The notes under the pieces were generated by a model, which was not told the origin of the DNA, ran no database searches, and was given only the letters and a program-made list of their open reading frames with translations. The position numbers and the translations under genes are program-made. A DNA stretch of 64,000 bases, taken from positions 1-64,000 of the forward strand of contig JAFUTW010000011.1 of assembly GCA_017484085.1 (NCBI GenBank), in the 5' to 3' direction. Below, one piece after another: positions 7,931 to 16,242 of this stretch (position 1 is its first letter; every line of letters starts with the position of its first letter). This DNA comes from Clostridia bacterium. GTDB lineage: Bacteria; Bacillota; Clostridia; Christensenellales; Aristaeellaceae.

Positions 7931-8998
7931 GTGAAGATCCTGCTGATGACGATGGCGGTCTGCGCGCTCCTCGGCGGAGCGGACCGCATCCTCGGAAACC
8001 GCTTCGGCCTGGGCGCGTTATTTGAGGAAGCCTTTCACATGATGGGGCCGCTTGCCCTCTCCATGACGGGCATCCTCTGCCTTTCGCCATTGCTGGCCGG
8101 GGCTGCCGGGACCCTGGCACCGCTGCTGAGGCGTACAGGCGCCGACCCGGGCGTGCTCTCCTGCATCCTGGCGATCGACATGGGCGGCTGGCAGATGGCC
8201 CGGCAGCTTTCGGATTCGCCGGAGGCAGCGCGCTTCTTCGGCATCCTCGTCACTGCGACGATGGGCTGCACGCTCAGCTTTACGATCCCCGCGGGGATGG
8301 GGATGTACGGCGAGGCGGACCGCGCCTGCTTTTCGCGCGGCGTGCTCTGCGGGCTGGCTGCACTGCCGGTTGGGCTGCTGATCGGCGGGGCGGCGATGGG
8401 GCTCGGCCTTTGGCAGGCAGTAAAGCTCTGCCTGCCGCTGATCCTTCCCTTGCTGCTGCTGGGCTTTGCGCTGGTCCGTGTTCCCGGGCCGACCGTCCGC
8501 GCCTTCGGCGCGTTTGCCGCGCTTCTGCGCGTGCTTGCGACGGCGGGGCTTGCGCTGGGGGCTTTCCGGTTCATCGGCGGGATCGAGCTGGTGCCGGGGC
8601 TCATGCCCGTTGAAGAGAGCCTGCAGGTGGTGTGCGCCATCGCCGTTACGCTGCTGGGCAGCCTGCCTGCGGCCAATCTGCTGCAGCGCGCGCTGCGCCG
8701 GCCGCTTGCGGCGCTGGGAGGAAAGCTGGGCATCGGGGCGGACGGCGTCTCGGGGCTGCTGCTCTTCACCGTCAACGTGACCCCCGGACTGGCGGCGCTG
8801 CCGGGCATGGGGAAGCGGGCGAAGATCGTGAATGCCGCCTTCTCGGTATCGGCGGCTTCCGCGCTGACCGCGCATCTAGCCTTTACCGTGGCCTGCGCGC
8901 CGGAGATGGCGGGCGCGCTGCTGGCCGGAAAGCTGGCGGGCGCTGCTGTTGCAGCGGCGCTGGCGCTTCTCATGACTTCCGGCATGAAAGACGAATAA
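7931..8998 (+). CDS. EutH-like membrane permease
   Basis: A 355-residue polytopic protein with about ten hydrophobic segments. The signature around LAIDMGGWQMARQL followed by GCTLSFTIPAGMGMYGEADR matches the EutH ethanolamine permease family (NDMGGYQ..., FSIPVGLGM). EutH normally lies in eut microcompartment operons; no eut gene is present here. The start is GTG 7931, three bases after the upstream stop, with GGGGGT about eight bases before it. As last gene of the aminotransferase operon it probably imports the substrate of the other two enzymes. The identity of that substrate is open; a small amine or amino acid is inferred. Confidence 0.75.
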   Translation: MKILLMTMAVCALLGGADRILGNRFGLGALFEEAFHMMGPLALSMTGILCLSPLLAGAAGTLAPLLRRTGADPGVLSCILAIDMGGWQMARQLSDSPEAARFFGILVTATMGCTLSFTIPAGMGMYGEADRACFSRGVLCGLAALPVGLLIGGAAMGLGLWQAVKLCLPLILPLLLLGFALVRVPGPTVRAFGAFAALLRVLATAGLALGAFRFIGGIELVPGLMPVEESLQVVCAIAVTLLGSLPAANLLQRALRRPLAALGGKLGIGADGVSGLLLFTVNVTPGLAALPGMGKRAKIVNAAFSVSAASALTAHLAFTVACAPEMAGALLAGKLAGAAVAAALALLMTSGMKDE

Positions 8999-9002
8999 AA
9001 CG

Positions 9003-9034
9003 GCTGCAGCGATGCCAAAGAGCTTCGCTGCAGC
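9003..9034. terminator. terminator between convergent eutH-like and GTPase genes
   Basis: A 10-bp stem GCTGCAGCGA / TCGCTGCAGC with a 12-base loop, flanked by AAAA and CCTTTAT. Confidence 0.7.
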
Positions 9035-9039
9035 TGCCT

Positions 9040-10980
9040 TTATGCCGGTTTATAGACACAGTGCGCAAAATCCTTCACCTTGTCCCAGCTGACGGTGTAG
9101 CCCGCGCCGTGAGCGCAGAAGACGGAGTCGGGCGTATCGCCTGACAGCGGGTTGTACTGCCGCGCAGCGACGATGTCCGCCTGGTCCTGCGGCTCACAGG
9201 GGATATAGCGGGAAAAGGCGACGGAAAGGCTGCCGCGTCCCCTTGTGAACGCGGGGAAATCCTCCTGCCACGGGATAAAGCGAGAAAGGCGGACTTCGCC
9301 GCAGAGCAGGGTTTCCTGCCCGGAGGGGATGGGCGCCTCAGCCTCGGCCCGCAGCTGCGCGAGGGAGGCGGAAACCCGCCCGGCCATCTCGGAGGGAATG
9401 CGGATCTCATAGCGGCAGACCGGTTCCAGCAGTACGTTTTCCGCCTGCATCAGCGCGTTGCGCATCGCACGGCCGACGGCCTGGCGGAAGTCGCCGCCCT
9501 CCGTGTGCTTGAGATGCGCCCGCCCGCACAGCAGCTCCACCGTGACATCGGTGAGCGGCGCACCGATGAGGACACCCTTGTGCTCCCGCTCGAAGACGTG
9601 CGTTTCGATGAGCCGCTGCCAGTTGAGGGAGAGATCGTTCACGCTGCAGAGGCTGGCAAAGCGGATGCCGGAGCCGCGCGGCGCAGGCGACAGGCGCAGA
9701 TGCACCTCCGCGTAGTGGCGTAGCGGTTCGTAATGCCCGATGCCCACGGCGGGCGCGGCGACGGTCTCGCGGTAGAGCACGCGCGCGGGGCCGAAGGAAA
9801 CGGCAAGGCCCCACCGCTCCGAAATCAGCGCGGCGAGGATCTCCAGCTGGAGCTTGCCGGAGGCGCGGACGGACAGCCGCCCGTCGCCGGCGTACACGCT
9901 GAGGGAAGGATCCTCCTCTTCCAGCTCCCGCAGGTGCTCCAGCATGCGGAAGGGCGGAACGGCCTTTTCATCCCAGATGAGATCGCTTTCCGTCATCGGC
10001 TCGATGCCGGAGAGGACGGGAAGGCTGCCGATGCAGTCCCCCGGGCGCAGGGCGGACAGGCCCGCAACGGCGACGAGATCGCCGGCTGTTGCCGAGGCTA
10101 CGGGATGCAGCGCGTCGCCGTGGCAGAAATACAGGGCATGGATCTTTTCCCCGGTACCCGGCAGCGTGTCCTTCGGGCTGAGGCGGCCGCTTTGCAGCTT
10201 GACAAAGCAGATACGCTGGCCGTCCGTATGCCGCAGGCGCCAGCAGCGCAGGGCGAGCGGCGCGTCCGCCTGCGCTCCGTAATCCGTCCGCGTAAGGGCG
10301 AGCAGGCAGGAAAGGAAGGTGTCGACGCCCTCATCCTTCAGTGCGGAACCGGCCATCACAGGGAACAGCTTGCGCTGCCGGATGAGCTGCGTGAGCGCCG
10401 GGAGCCAGTCCTCCTTCCGGACGGAACCCTCCAGGTAGCGCTCCATGAGGCCGTCATCCCTGAGCGCGGCGGCTTCCAGCAGCGTGTCGTCGGGGATCCC
10501 CGTGCGCTGGAAAGCGCGGAAATCGGCGATATCCGGAGAAAACCGGTCTGTCAGCTGCAAAAGGACTGCATCCGCGTCCGCCGAAGGGAGATCGCATTTG
10601 TTGAGGAAGAGAAAGACGGGTATCTGCCATTTGGAGAGCAGGCGCCACAGGGTTTCGGTGTGGCTCTGGATGCCGTCCGCACAGCTGAGCACAAGGATGG
10701 CATAGTCGAGCACGGGGAGCGCGCGCTCTGCTTCGGATATGAAATCCGGATGACCCGGCGTGTCCAGCCAGTAGAGGGTATCATTGCCGGCCTGCACCAC
10801 CGCCTGACCGGAAAAGATGGTGATGCCCCGCGAGCGCTCCAGCGGGTGCGAGTCCAGCAGGGTATCCCCGTGATCCACGCGGCCCGCGCGGCGCAGCGCT
10901 CCCAGGTGCAGCAGCGCCTGCTCCGAAAAGGTGGTCTTGCCGGCGTCCACATGGGCAAAAATGCCGATCGTCTTCTTCAT
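9040..10980 (-). CDS. TetM/TetO-like ribosomal-protection translation GTPase
   Basis: A 646-residue EF-G-like GTPase of the ribosomal protection family, which releases tetracycline from the 30S subunit in characterised members. G-motifs are AHVDAGKT (9-16), RGITI (51-55), DTPGH (73-77) and NKCD (127-130), followed by EF-G domains II-V. ATG 10980 is chosen because GGGGAG lies six bases upstream; a longer frame exists but is not EF-G-like. The C-terminus (SGDTPDSVFCAHGAGYTVSWDKV) differs from the usual Tet(M) end, and the gene sits in ordinary chromosome with no mobile element, so it may be a native paralogue rather than an acquired resistance determinant. Resistance cannot be asserted from sequence. 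Confidence 0.85.
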   Translation of the reverse strand: MKKTIGIFAHVDAGKTTFSEQALLHLGALRRAGRVDHGDTLLDSHPLERSRGITIFSGQAVVQAGNDTLYWLDTPGHPDFISEAERALPVLDYAILVLSCADGIQSHTETLWRLLSKWQIPVFLFLNKCDLPSADADAVLLQLTDRFSPDIADFRAFQRTGIPDDTLLEAAALRDDGLMERYLEGSVRKEDWLPALTQLIRQRKLFPVMAGSALKDEGVDTFLSCLLALTRTDYGAQADAPLALRCWRLRHTDGQRICFVKLQSGRLSPKDTLPGTGEKIHALYFCHGDALHPVASATAGDLVAVAGLSALRPGDCIGSLPVLSGIEPMTESDLIWDEKAVPPFRMLEHLRELEEEDPSLSVYAGDGRLSVRASGKLQLEILAALISERWGLAVSFGPARVLYRETVAAPAVGIGHYEPLRHYAEVHLRLSPAPRGSGIRFASLCSVNDLSLNWQRLIETHVFEREHKGVLIGAPLTDVTVELLCGRAHLKHTEGGDFRQAVGRAMRNALMQAENVLLEPVCRYEIRIPSEMAGRVSASLAQLRAEAEAPIPSGQETLLCGEVRLSRFIPWQEDFPAFTRGRGSLSVAFSRYIPCEPQDQADIVAARQYNPLSGDTPDSVFCAHGAGYTVSWDKVKDFAHCVYKPA

Positions 10981-11177
10981 AAGCACTCCCCAGACAGTAT
11001 TTAAGCGTATTGTACTTCGCCTTCGCCGCGGTTGCAATGAACACCGAAAAGAGTCTGAAAAAAAGTTTTGGCTTCAATCTTCGTTCAAGGTTCCGGTTCT
11101 ATACTGACGCCGTCATCAAGAAGAGGCGCCGATGACAGACACCGAGAACAAACAGAATTTGAACGGAGGTTACGAAT

Positions 11178-11924
11178 ATGAAGAACATGAAGAAGATCCT
11201 TTTTGCAGGCCTTGCGGCAGCGGTGCTGCTGACGGCTGTGCTGCCCGCGATGGCAGAAGCGGGCGCGAAAGCCCCGGCTATGGGACAGCAGCAGGCTATG
11301 GGACAGCAGCAGGCCATGGGCGGCAAAGGCGGCCGCGGCATGCAGCAGCCCGGTATGGGCGGCCGCGGGCAGATGAACGGACAGTTCAACCCGGGTATGC
11401 AGCCCTCCGGCGGCAAAGCCGGCCGCGGTATGCAGGGCGGCCAGGCACCGCAGCAGCCGGAATCCGGCAGCGGCGCGGCGCAGACCGATCCCGCTGCTCC
11501 CGAAAGCGATGCCACCAGCGGCGCGACGAAAGAGCAGCGCGGCTTCAGGGGCTTCGGCAGGGGCGGACGGCACGGCAGGGTCAGCTATGACGAGCTGCTG
11601 AAGGATGGCGTCATTACCCAGGAAACGTATGATGCGATCCAGAACTATCTGAAAGAAAAGCAGCCGGCGCTCCCCGGCACTGCGGCTGACAATGCGGCAG
11701 ACAGCGCCGCGGCGGAGGGCGAAGTGCCCCCGGAAAAGCCGGAGGACGGCGAACTCCCGCCCGAGCTGCCGCAGGGTGAGACGATGGGAGAGGACCCCGC
11801 TCTGGCCGGCCTGCTTGCGGACGGTGTCATCACCCAGGAGCAGTATGATGCGATCGTCGCGGCTCACGCGGAACAGCCGCAGACGGATACCGCAGACGCC
11901 GCTGCGGATGATGAAACGGTTTAA
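11178..11924 (+). CDS. secreted Met/Gly/Gln-rich protein with two SHOCT-like motifs
   Basis: A 248-residue exported protein. The signal peptide (KKILFAGLAAAVLLTAVLPAMA) ends at an Ala-X-Ala site with no lipobox. It is followed by low-complexity sequence (about 27-90) with MGQQQA repeats and GGRGMQ units rich in Met, Gln and Gly. Two related short helical motifs follow: LLKDGVITQETYDAI (about 138-152) and LLADGVITQEQYDAI (about 215-229), resembling SHOCT domains. The linker is acidic and proline-rich (PPEKPEDGELPPELP). The start has GGAGG eight bases upstream. A terminator separates it from the following two-component genes, which may respond to it or control it. The Met-rich stretch could bind a soft metal, but that is speculation. 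Confidence 0.75.
   Translation: MKNMKKILFAGLAAAVLLTAVLPAMAEAGAKAPAMGQQQAMGQQQAMGGKGGRGMQQPGMGGRGQMNGQFNPGMQPSGGKAGRGMQGGQAPQQPESGSGAAQTDPAAPESDATSGATKEQRGFRGFGRGGRHGRVSYDELLKDGVITQETYDAIQNYLKEKQPALPGTAADNAADSAAAEGEVPPEKPEDGELPPELPQGETMGEDPALAGLLADGVITQEQYDAIVAAHAEQPQTDTADAAADDETV
11277..11319. repeat. 18-bp coding tandem repeat
   Basis: GCTATGGGACAGCAGCAG occurs at 11277-11294 and 11295-11312, with a partial third copy (GCCATGGG) from 11313. Each unit encodes AMGQQQ. The number of units could vary between strains by slippage without shifting the frame. Confidence 0.8.
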
Positions 11925-11934
11925 AACGAGAGCT

Positions 11935-11960
11935 GCGCCCGGTTTTCCGGGCGCACTTTT
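11935..11960 (+). terminator. terminator after the Met/Gly/Gln-rich protein gene
   Basis: Stem GCGCCCGG (11935-11942) / CCGGGCGC (11947-11954), TTTT loop, followed by ACTTTTCG. Confidence 0.8.
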
Positions 11961-12024
11961 CGTTGCGGCAGCGGCACAGGGTGTGTTATGATTGGACTGA
12001 AAAGAGACGACAGGAGGCAAAGTG

Positions 12025-12705
12025 ATGCGCGTTTTGCTGGTGGAGGACGAGCGGAGCCTGTCCGCGGCGATCGTCAAGATGCTGCGGCGGGAACACTTTG
12101 AGGCCGATGCGGCCTATACAGGCCCGGAAGGCCTGGACGACGCGCTTTCCGGCGGGTATGACGCGATCATCCTGGACGTGATGCTGCCCGGTATGGACGG
12201 CTTTGCCATCCTGCAGGAGGTGCGCCGGCAGGGCATCACGACGCCCGTGCTGATGCTGACCGCGCGGGGCGAACTGGAGGACAGGGTGCGCGGCCTGATG
12301 AGCGGCGCGGATTACTACCTGCCCAAGCCCTTTGAGCAGGAGGAGCTGATTGCCTGCCTGCGGGCCATCACCCGGAGGAGGGAGGAAAAGCCGGTCATGT
12401 CTCTCTCCTTCGGCGGGGTATCGCTCTCGCCGGCGGACGGGCACCTCAGCTGTGCCGAAACAGGGAATTCCGTCAAGCTGGGCGCGAAGGAGTATCAGAT
12501 GATGGAACTCTTCCTGCGCAACCCGCAGCAGATCCTGCCCAAGGAGACGCTGCTGGACAGGGTGTGGGGGCTGGAAAGCGATTCCGATTACAACGCGCTG
12601 GAGGTCTACGTATCCTTCCTGCGCAAGAAGCTGTCCTTCATCGGCGCAAAAGTCCGGCTGAAGGCCACGCGCGGCGTCGGCTACTCGCTGGAGGCGGACG
12701 CATGA
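12025..12705 (+). CDS. OmpR/PhoB-family response regulator
   Basis: A 226-residue two-domain regulator. The receiver has VEDE acidic residues at the N-terminus, the phosphorylated Asp51 in ILDVMLPGMDGF and Lys101 in YLPKPF. The C-terminal winged helix contains LLDRVWGLESDSDYNALEVYVSFLRKKL, typical of OmpR-type DNA binding. ATG 12025 is preferred over GTG 12022 because AGGAGG lies seven bases upstream. Its stop overlaps the kinase start (ATGA). Targets are unknown; the upstream secreted-protein gene is the obvious candidate, and its promoter region (about 11083-11099) holds repeated GTTC elements that might be bound. Confidence 0.93.
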   Translation: MRVLLVEDERSLSAAIVKMLRREHFEADAAYTGPEGLDDALSGGYDAIILDVMLPGMDGFAILQEVRRQGITTPVLMLTARGELEDRVRGLMSGADYYLPKPFEQEELIACLRAITRRREEKPVMSLSFGGVSLSPADGHLSCAETGNSVKLGAKEYQMMELFLRNPQQILPKETLLDRVWGLESDSDYNALEVYVSFLRKKLSFIGAKVRLKATRGVGYSLEADA

Positions 12706-14048
12706 TCGCGCGGCTGCGGCGCAGGATGACGCTGCTGGTCACCCTGTTTATCCTGCTGGTGACGGCGGGCATCATCGCCGCTATCAGCATTGCCAACTAC
12801 AGCGGGATCGAAAGACAGGCGTACGCCACGCTGGAGGCCCTGTCGCAGCGGCGGGGCGAAAGACCTTTGCGGGCACTGCCCGACGGCGGGATGACGCCGC
12901 CTGCGCTGCCGGATGAAGACGATGAAAAAGACGGCGAGGAAGCAGAGACGGTTGGCCGCATGGCGGGCCGCGGGCTGCGCAGCGGCGGGGTGTTTTCCGG
13001 AAGACGCAGGCCGGCCGCCGGGCAGCCAGAGGACCTTGGCGATGCCATGGCCAGCCTATCCAGCAGCTATACCGTTCAGCTGGACGGCGAGGGGAAGGTC
13101 ACTTCCTGGTCCAGCGACCGGGAGGAGCTTTATTCAAACGAGCAGGTGCAGGCGCTGGCGGATCAGATCCTCGGTTCCGGAAAGAGCCGCGGGCGCATCG
13201 GCAGCCAGTTCTTCACACTGACTGAAAAGAAGGATGGGCAGACAGCGGTCGTGCTGGATGCGCGGCTGGAGATGCAGGGCGTCCGCCGCGTGACGGTCAT
13301 CGCCTGTATCGTGGGCGCCCTGGCGTGGCTCATCCTGAGCGGCGCGGCGTTCTTCCTCATCCGAAGGATGGTCCGGCCCGTGGAAGAGGCTTTCAGGCGG
13401 CAGCGCCAGTTCGTCTGGGACGCGAGCCACGAGCTGAAGACCCCGCTGGCGGTCATCTCCGCAAACGCGCAGGTGCTGGAGGACGAGATCGGGGAGAACG
13501 AGAATCTGGGATACATTCGTTCCGAGGTGAAGCGCAGCAATGAGCTGGTGCAAAACCTTCTGTCGCTGGCGAGACTGGAGAACGGGAGCATCCGCGCGGA
13601 GCGCAGGGAGTTCGATCTCAGCCGTACGCTGCTGGAGGCGGCGCTGCCGTTTGAAAGTACGGTGTACGAGGCGGGCAAGCGCTTTGAGACGGAGGTGCCG
13701 GAGGGGATAAGGGCTGTGGCGGACGAGGCGATGATCCGCCAGCTGGCGCTCATCCTGCTGGACAACGCGCTGAAGTACTCGGAGGAGGGCGGCCTGCTGC
13801 GCCTGACTCTGAAAGCAAAGGGCAAGGGGGCCGAGTTTGCGGTTTCCAATACAGGGCCCGGAATCGGCGCCGCGGATTTGCCGCACCTCTTTGAACGCTT
13901 CTGGCGGGCGGATGAGTCCCACGACCGCAGGGTGGATGGCAGCGGCCTGGGCCTTGCCATCGCGAAGGAGCTGGCAGAGGCGAACGGGGCGAAAATCCGC
14001 GCGGAAAGCCGCCGGGGCCTTACGGTCTTCACGGTGACGCTGGGCTGA
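12702..14048 (+). CDS. membrane sensor histidine kinase
   Basis: A 448-residue kinase that phosphorylates the response regulator encoded just upstream. TM1 is at about 10-31 and TM2 at about 197-220, enclosing an extracytoplasmic sensor of about 165 residues rich in charged and glycine/proline residues (DEDDEKDGEE, GRMAGRGLRSGG) with no recognisable fold. The H-box DASHELKTPLAV has His243; the N-box is LILLDNALKYSEEGG and the ATP lid runs through NTGPGIG and GSGLGLAIAKEL. The segment between TM2 and the H-box is very short, so a full HAMP domain is absent or reduced. The start is fixed by the ATGA overlap. The signal is unknown. Confidence 0.93.
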   Translation: MIARLRRRMTLLVTLFILLVTAGIIAAISIANYSGIERQAYATLEALSQRRGERPLRALPDGGMTPPALPDEDDEKDGEEAETVGRMAGRGLRSGGVFSGRRRPAAGQPEDLGDAMASLSSSYTVQLDGEGKVTSWSSDREELYSNEQVQALADQILGSGKSRGRIGSQFFTLTEKKDGQTAVVLDARLEMQGVRRVTVIACIVGALAWLILSGAAFFLIRRMVRPVEEAFRRQRQFVWDASHELKTPLAVISANAQVLEDEIGENENLGYIRSEVKRSNELVQNLLSLARLENGSIRAERREFDLSRTLLEAALPFESTVYEAGKRFETEVPEGIRAVADEAMIRQLALILLDNALKYSEEGGLLRLTLKAKGKGAEFAVSNTGPGIGAADLPHLFERFWRADESHDRRVDGSGLGLAIAKELAEANGAKIRAESRRGLTVFTVTLG

Positions 14049-14057
14049 GAACAGAAG

Positions 14058-14096
14058 AAAAGGGATCTTCCGCGCATGTGTGCGGAGGATCCCTTT
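14058..14096. terminator. bidirectional terminator between the kinase gene and cysE
   Basis: AAAAGGGATC-TTCCGC pairs with GCGGAG-GATCCCTTTT around a short loop, with A-rich and T-rich ends suiting both converging transcripts. Confidence 0.85.
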
Positions 14097-14105
14097 TCAG
14101 CAAGG

Positions 14106-14978
14106 CTACAGCATGGCGCTGTCCATCGGGGCATCCGGGATGATGTCGCGCGTGAGCGCCGGATTCGTGACGTTTGCCCGGGCAAGCACCATCTTCCCCG
14201 CGGGGACTGAATGCGTGAGCCAGACGCTGCCGCCGATCACACAGTCGTTTCCGACATGCGTGTCGCCGCCCAGTATGGTGGCGCCTGCATAGATGACGAC
14301 GCGGTCCCCGATGTCCGGGTGCCGCTTGATGCCCTTGACGGGGCTGCCGTCCGGCAAAAGGTCGAAGCTCTTGGCGCCCAGCGTCACATGCTGATACAGC
14401 TTGACGTCGTGCCCGATGGTCGTCGTCTCCCCGATGACGACGCCCGTGCCGTGGTCGATGAAAAAGGCGTCCCCGATGACGGCGCCGGGATGGATATCGA
14501 TGCCAGTGATCCTGTGGGCGTACTCCGTCATGACGCGGGGAAGGATCGGTACGCCGAGCAGGACGAGCCGGTGGGCCAGACGATAGATACAGACGGCCCG
14601 GAATCCGGGATAGCACAGCACGATTTCCGTCCGGCTGCTAGCCGCCGGATCGCCGCGGTATGCGGCGTCCAGATCGGTTAAGAGCTGACGGCGCACGTCC
14701 GGCAGCGCATCAAGAAAGCCGGTAAGGATCTCTTCGGTACGCTCAGCGTCCGGGAGCAGGGCGGAAAGACAGTCCTGAAGCAGCAGGGCTGCTTCACCGA
14801 TGGATTCTGCCCGGGAGACAGCATGGGATGCGAAGTCGGGGAAGAGCGCCCGGCACAGGCAGCCGGTAAGGCGCTCGGCCTTGTGGGCAAGGCCGATGAA
14901 CCGCCCATCCTGCGCGCCGGAAATGCGCCCCAGCGCTTCATCAGCCTGCAGCACGGCGAGGGTCAGGGCTTTGTCCAT
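14106..14978 (-). CDS. cysE: serine O-acetyltransferase (EpsC/CysE type)
   Basis: CysE makes O-acetylserine from serine and acetyl-CoA, the first step of cysteine synthesis. The 290-residue protein has a helical N-terminal half and a left-handed beta-helix with hexapeptide repeats. The active-site motif IDIHPGAVIGDAFFIDHGTG contains the catalytic Asp-His (175-176), and the repeats continue through VVIGETTTIG. The start at 14978 lies one base after the cysK stop codon, so the two genes are coupled; a much longer upstream frame overlapping cysK is rejected. Coupling to cysK suits the known CysE-CysK complex. Expression should follow the cysK leader at 15941-16222. Confidence 0.95.
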   Translation of the reverse strand: MDKALTLAVLQADEALGRISGAQDGRFIGLAHKAERLTGCLCRALFPDFASHAVSRAESIGEAALLLQDCLSALLPDAERTEEILTGFLDALPDVRRQLLTDLDAAYRGDPAASSRTEIVLCYPGFRAVCIYRLAHRLVLLGVPILPRVMTEYAHRITGIDIHPGAVIGDAFFIDHGTGVVIGETTTIGHDVKLYQHVTLGAKSFDLLPDGSPVKGIKRHPDIGDRVVIYAGATILGGDTHVGNDCVIGGSVWLTHSVPAGKMVLARANVTNPALTRDIIPDAPMDSAML

Positions 14979-14979
14979 A

Positions 14980-15912
<933 letters not shown>

Positions 15913-15940
15913 GGGGATCCTCCTTATTCATGTCGGTGTT

Positions 15941-15988
15941 TTATGCAGCGGGTTTTCGGGCGCGGCGGCGACATCGTCTCATCGGCAT
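15941..15988 (-). CDS. Arg-rich 15-residue ORF in the cysK leader
   Basis: Between the leader terminator and cysK, an ATG with a very strong ribosome site (AAAGGAGG, about nine bases upstream) opens a 15-codon ORF reading MPMRRCRRRARKPAA. It has eight Arg/Lys and one Cys. The ribosome site is better than most in this window, which argues that it is translated. It ends 28 bases before the cysK start. It may couple translation into cysK, act as a second leader peptide, or be a real small basic protein. No homologue is recognised. Confidence 0.5.
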   Translation of the reverse strand: MPMRRCRRRARKPAA

Positions 15989-16024
15989 GGTGCGCTCCTC
16001 CTTTTTGAAAGCTTCCTGAGTGTA

Positions 16025-16058
16025 TAAAAAATCCGGAAAGCCCAACGGCCTTCCGGAT
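16025..16058 (-). terminator. terminator in the cysK leader (candidate attenuator)
   Basis: ATCCGGAA / TTCCGGAT stem (16031-16038 with 16051-16058), extended by GCC/GGC near the loop and followed on the minus strand by ATTTTTTATA. It begins about 20 bases after the Cys-rich leader ORF and precedes cysK, so it would stop transcription before the structural genes. Confidence 0.85.
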
Positions 16059-16077
16059 CCTTTTAACTGTCTGGAAG

Positions 16078-16158
16078 TCAGATGGGTATGGCAAAGCGCG
16101 CGTGCTGCAGACAGCACACGTTCTTACAGATCGCCAAAGCGCGGATCGTCATTGCCAT
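16078..16158 (-). CDS. Cys-rich leader peptide of cysK-cysE
   Basis: A 26-codon ORF starting at an ATG with GGAGGG six bases upstream. It encodes a peptide beginning MAMTIRALAICKNVCCL, with cysteine codons at positions 11, 15 and 16, two of them adjacent. It starts about 30 bases after the predicted transcription start, and its stop codon is about 20 bases before an intrinsic terminator. This is the layout of a ribosome-mediated attenuator: stalling at Cys codons when Cys-tRNA is scarce would change leader folding and let polymerase reach cysK. Leader peptides with Cys runs are known before cysteine genes in mycobacteria; I do not know of this one. Confidence 0.75.
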   Translation of the reverse strand: MAMTIRALAICKNVCCLQHARFAIPI

Positions 16159-16171
16159 AAGTCCCTCCGGT

Positions 16172-16188
16172 CAATTCCCAGTGAATTG
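16172..16188. promoter_or_regulatory. palindrome at the cysK transcription start
   Basis: CAATTC - five bases - GAATTG, lying at the expected start point just downstream of the -10 box. The GGAATT core seen on the minus strand resembles what I recall of the Rrf2-family cysteine regulator CymR, so repression by a CymR-like protein is plausible. Confidence 0.55.
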
Positions 16189-16193
16189 GTGTG

Positions 16194-16222
16194 ATTATAA
16201 TACGCCCATCCGGTTTTGTAAA
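16194..16222 (-). promoter_or_regulatory. promoter of the cysK-cysE leader
   Basis: Minus strand TTTACA (16217-16222), 17-base spacer, TATAAT (16194-16199). This is the only good promoter upstream of cysK. Confidence 0.85.
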
Positions 16223-16242
16223 CCCTTTTTGGAAAAAAGTTT

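Noticed and set aside
9040..10980. Tetracycline resistance gene on a mobile element
   Set aside because: No integrase, transposase, repeats or transfer genes flank it, and its C-terminus is atypical; only the family call is kept.
10981..11037. N-terminal extension of the TetM-like GTPase
   Set aside because: The extra residues are not EF-G-like and the ribosome site is in front of ATG 10980.
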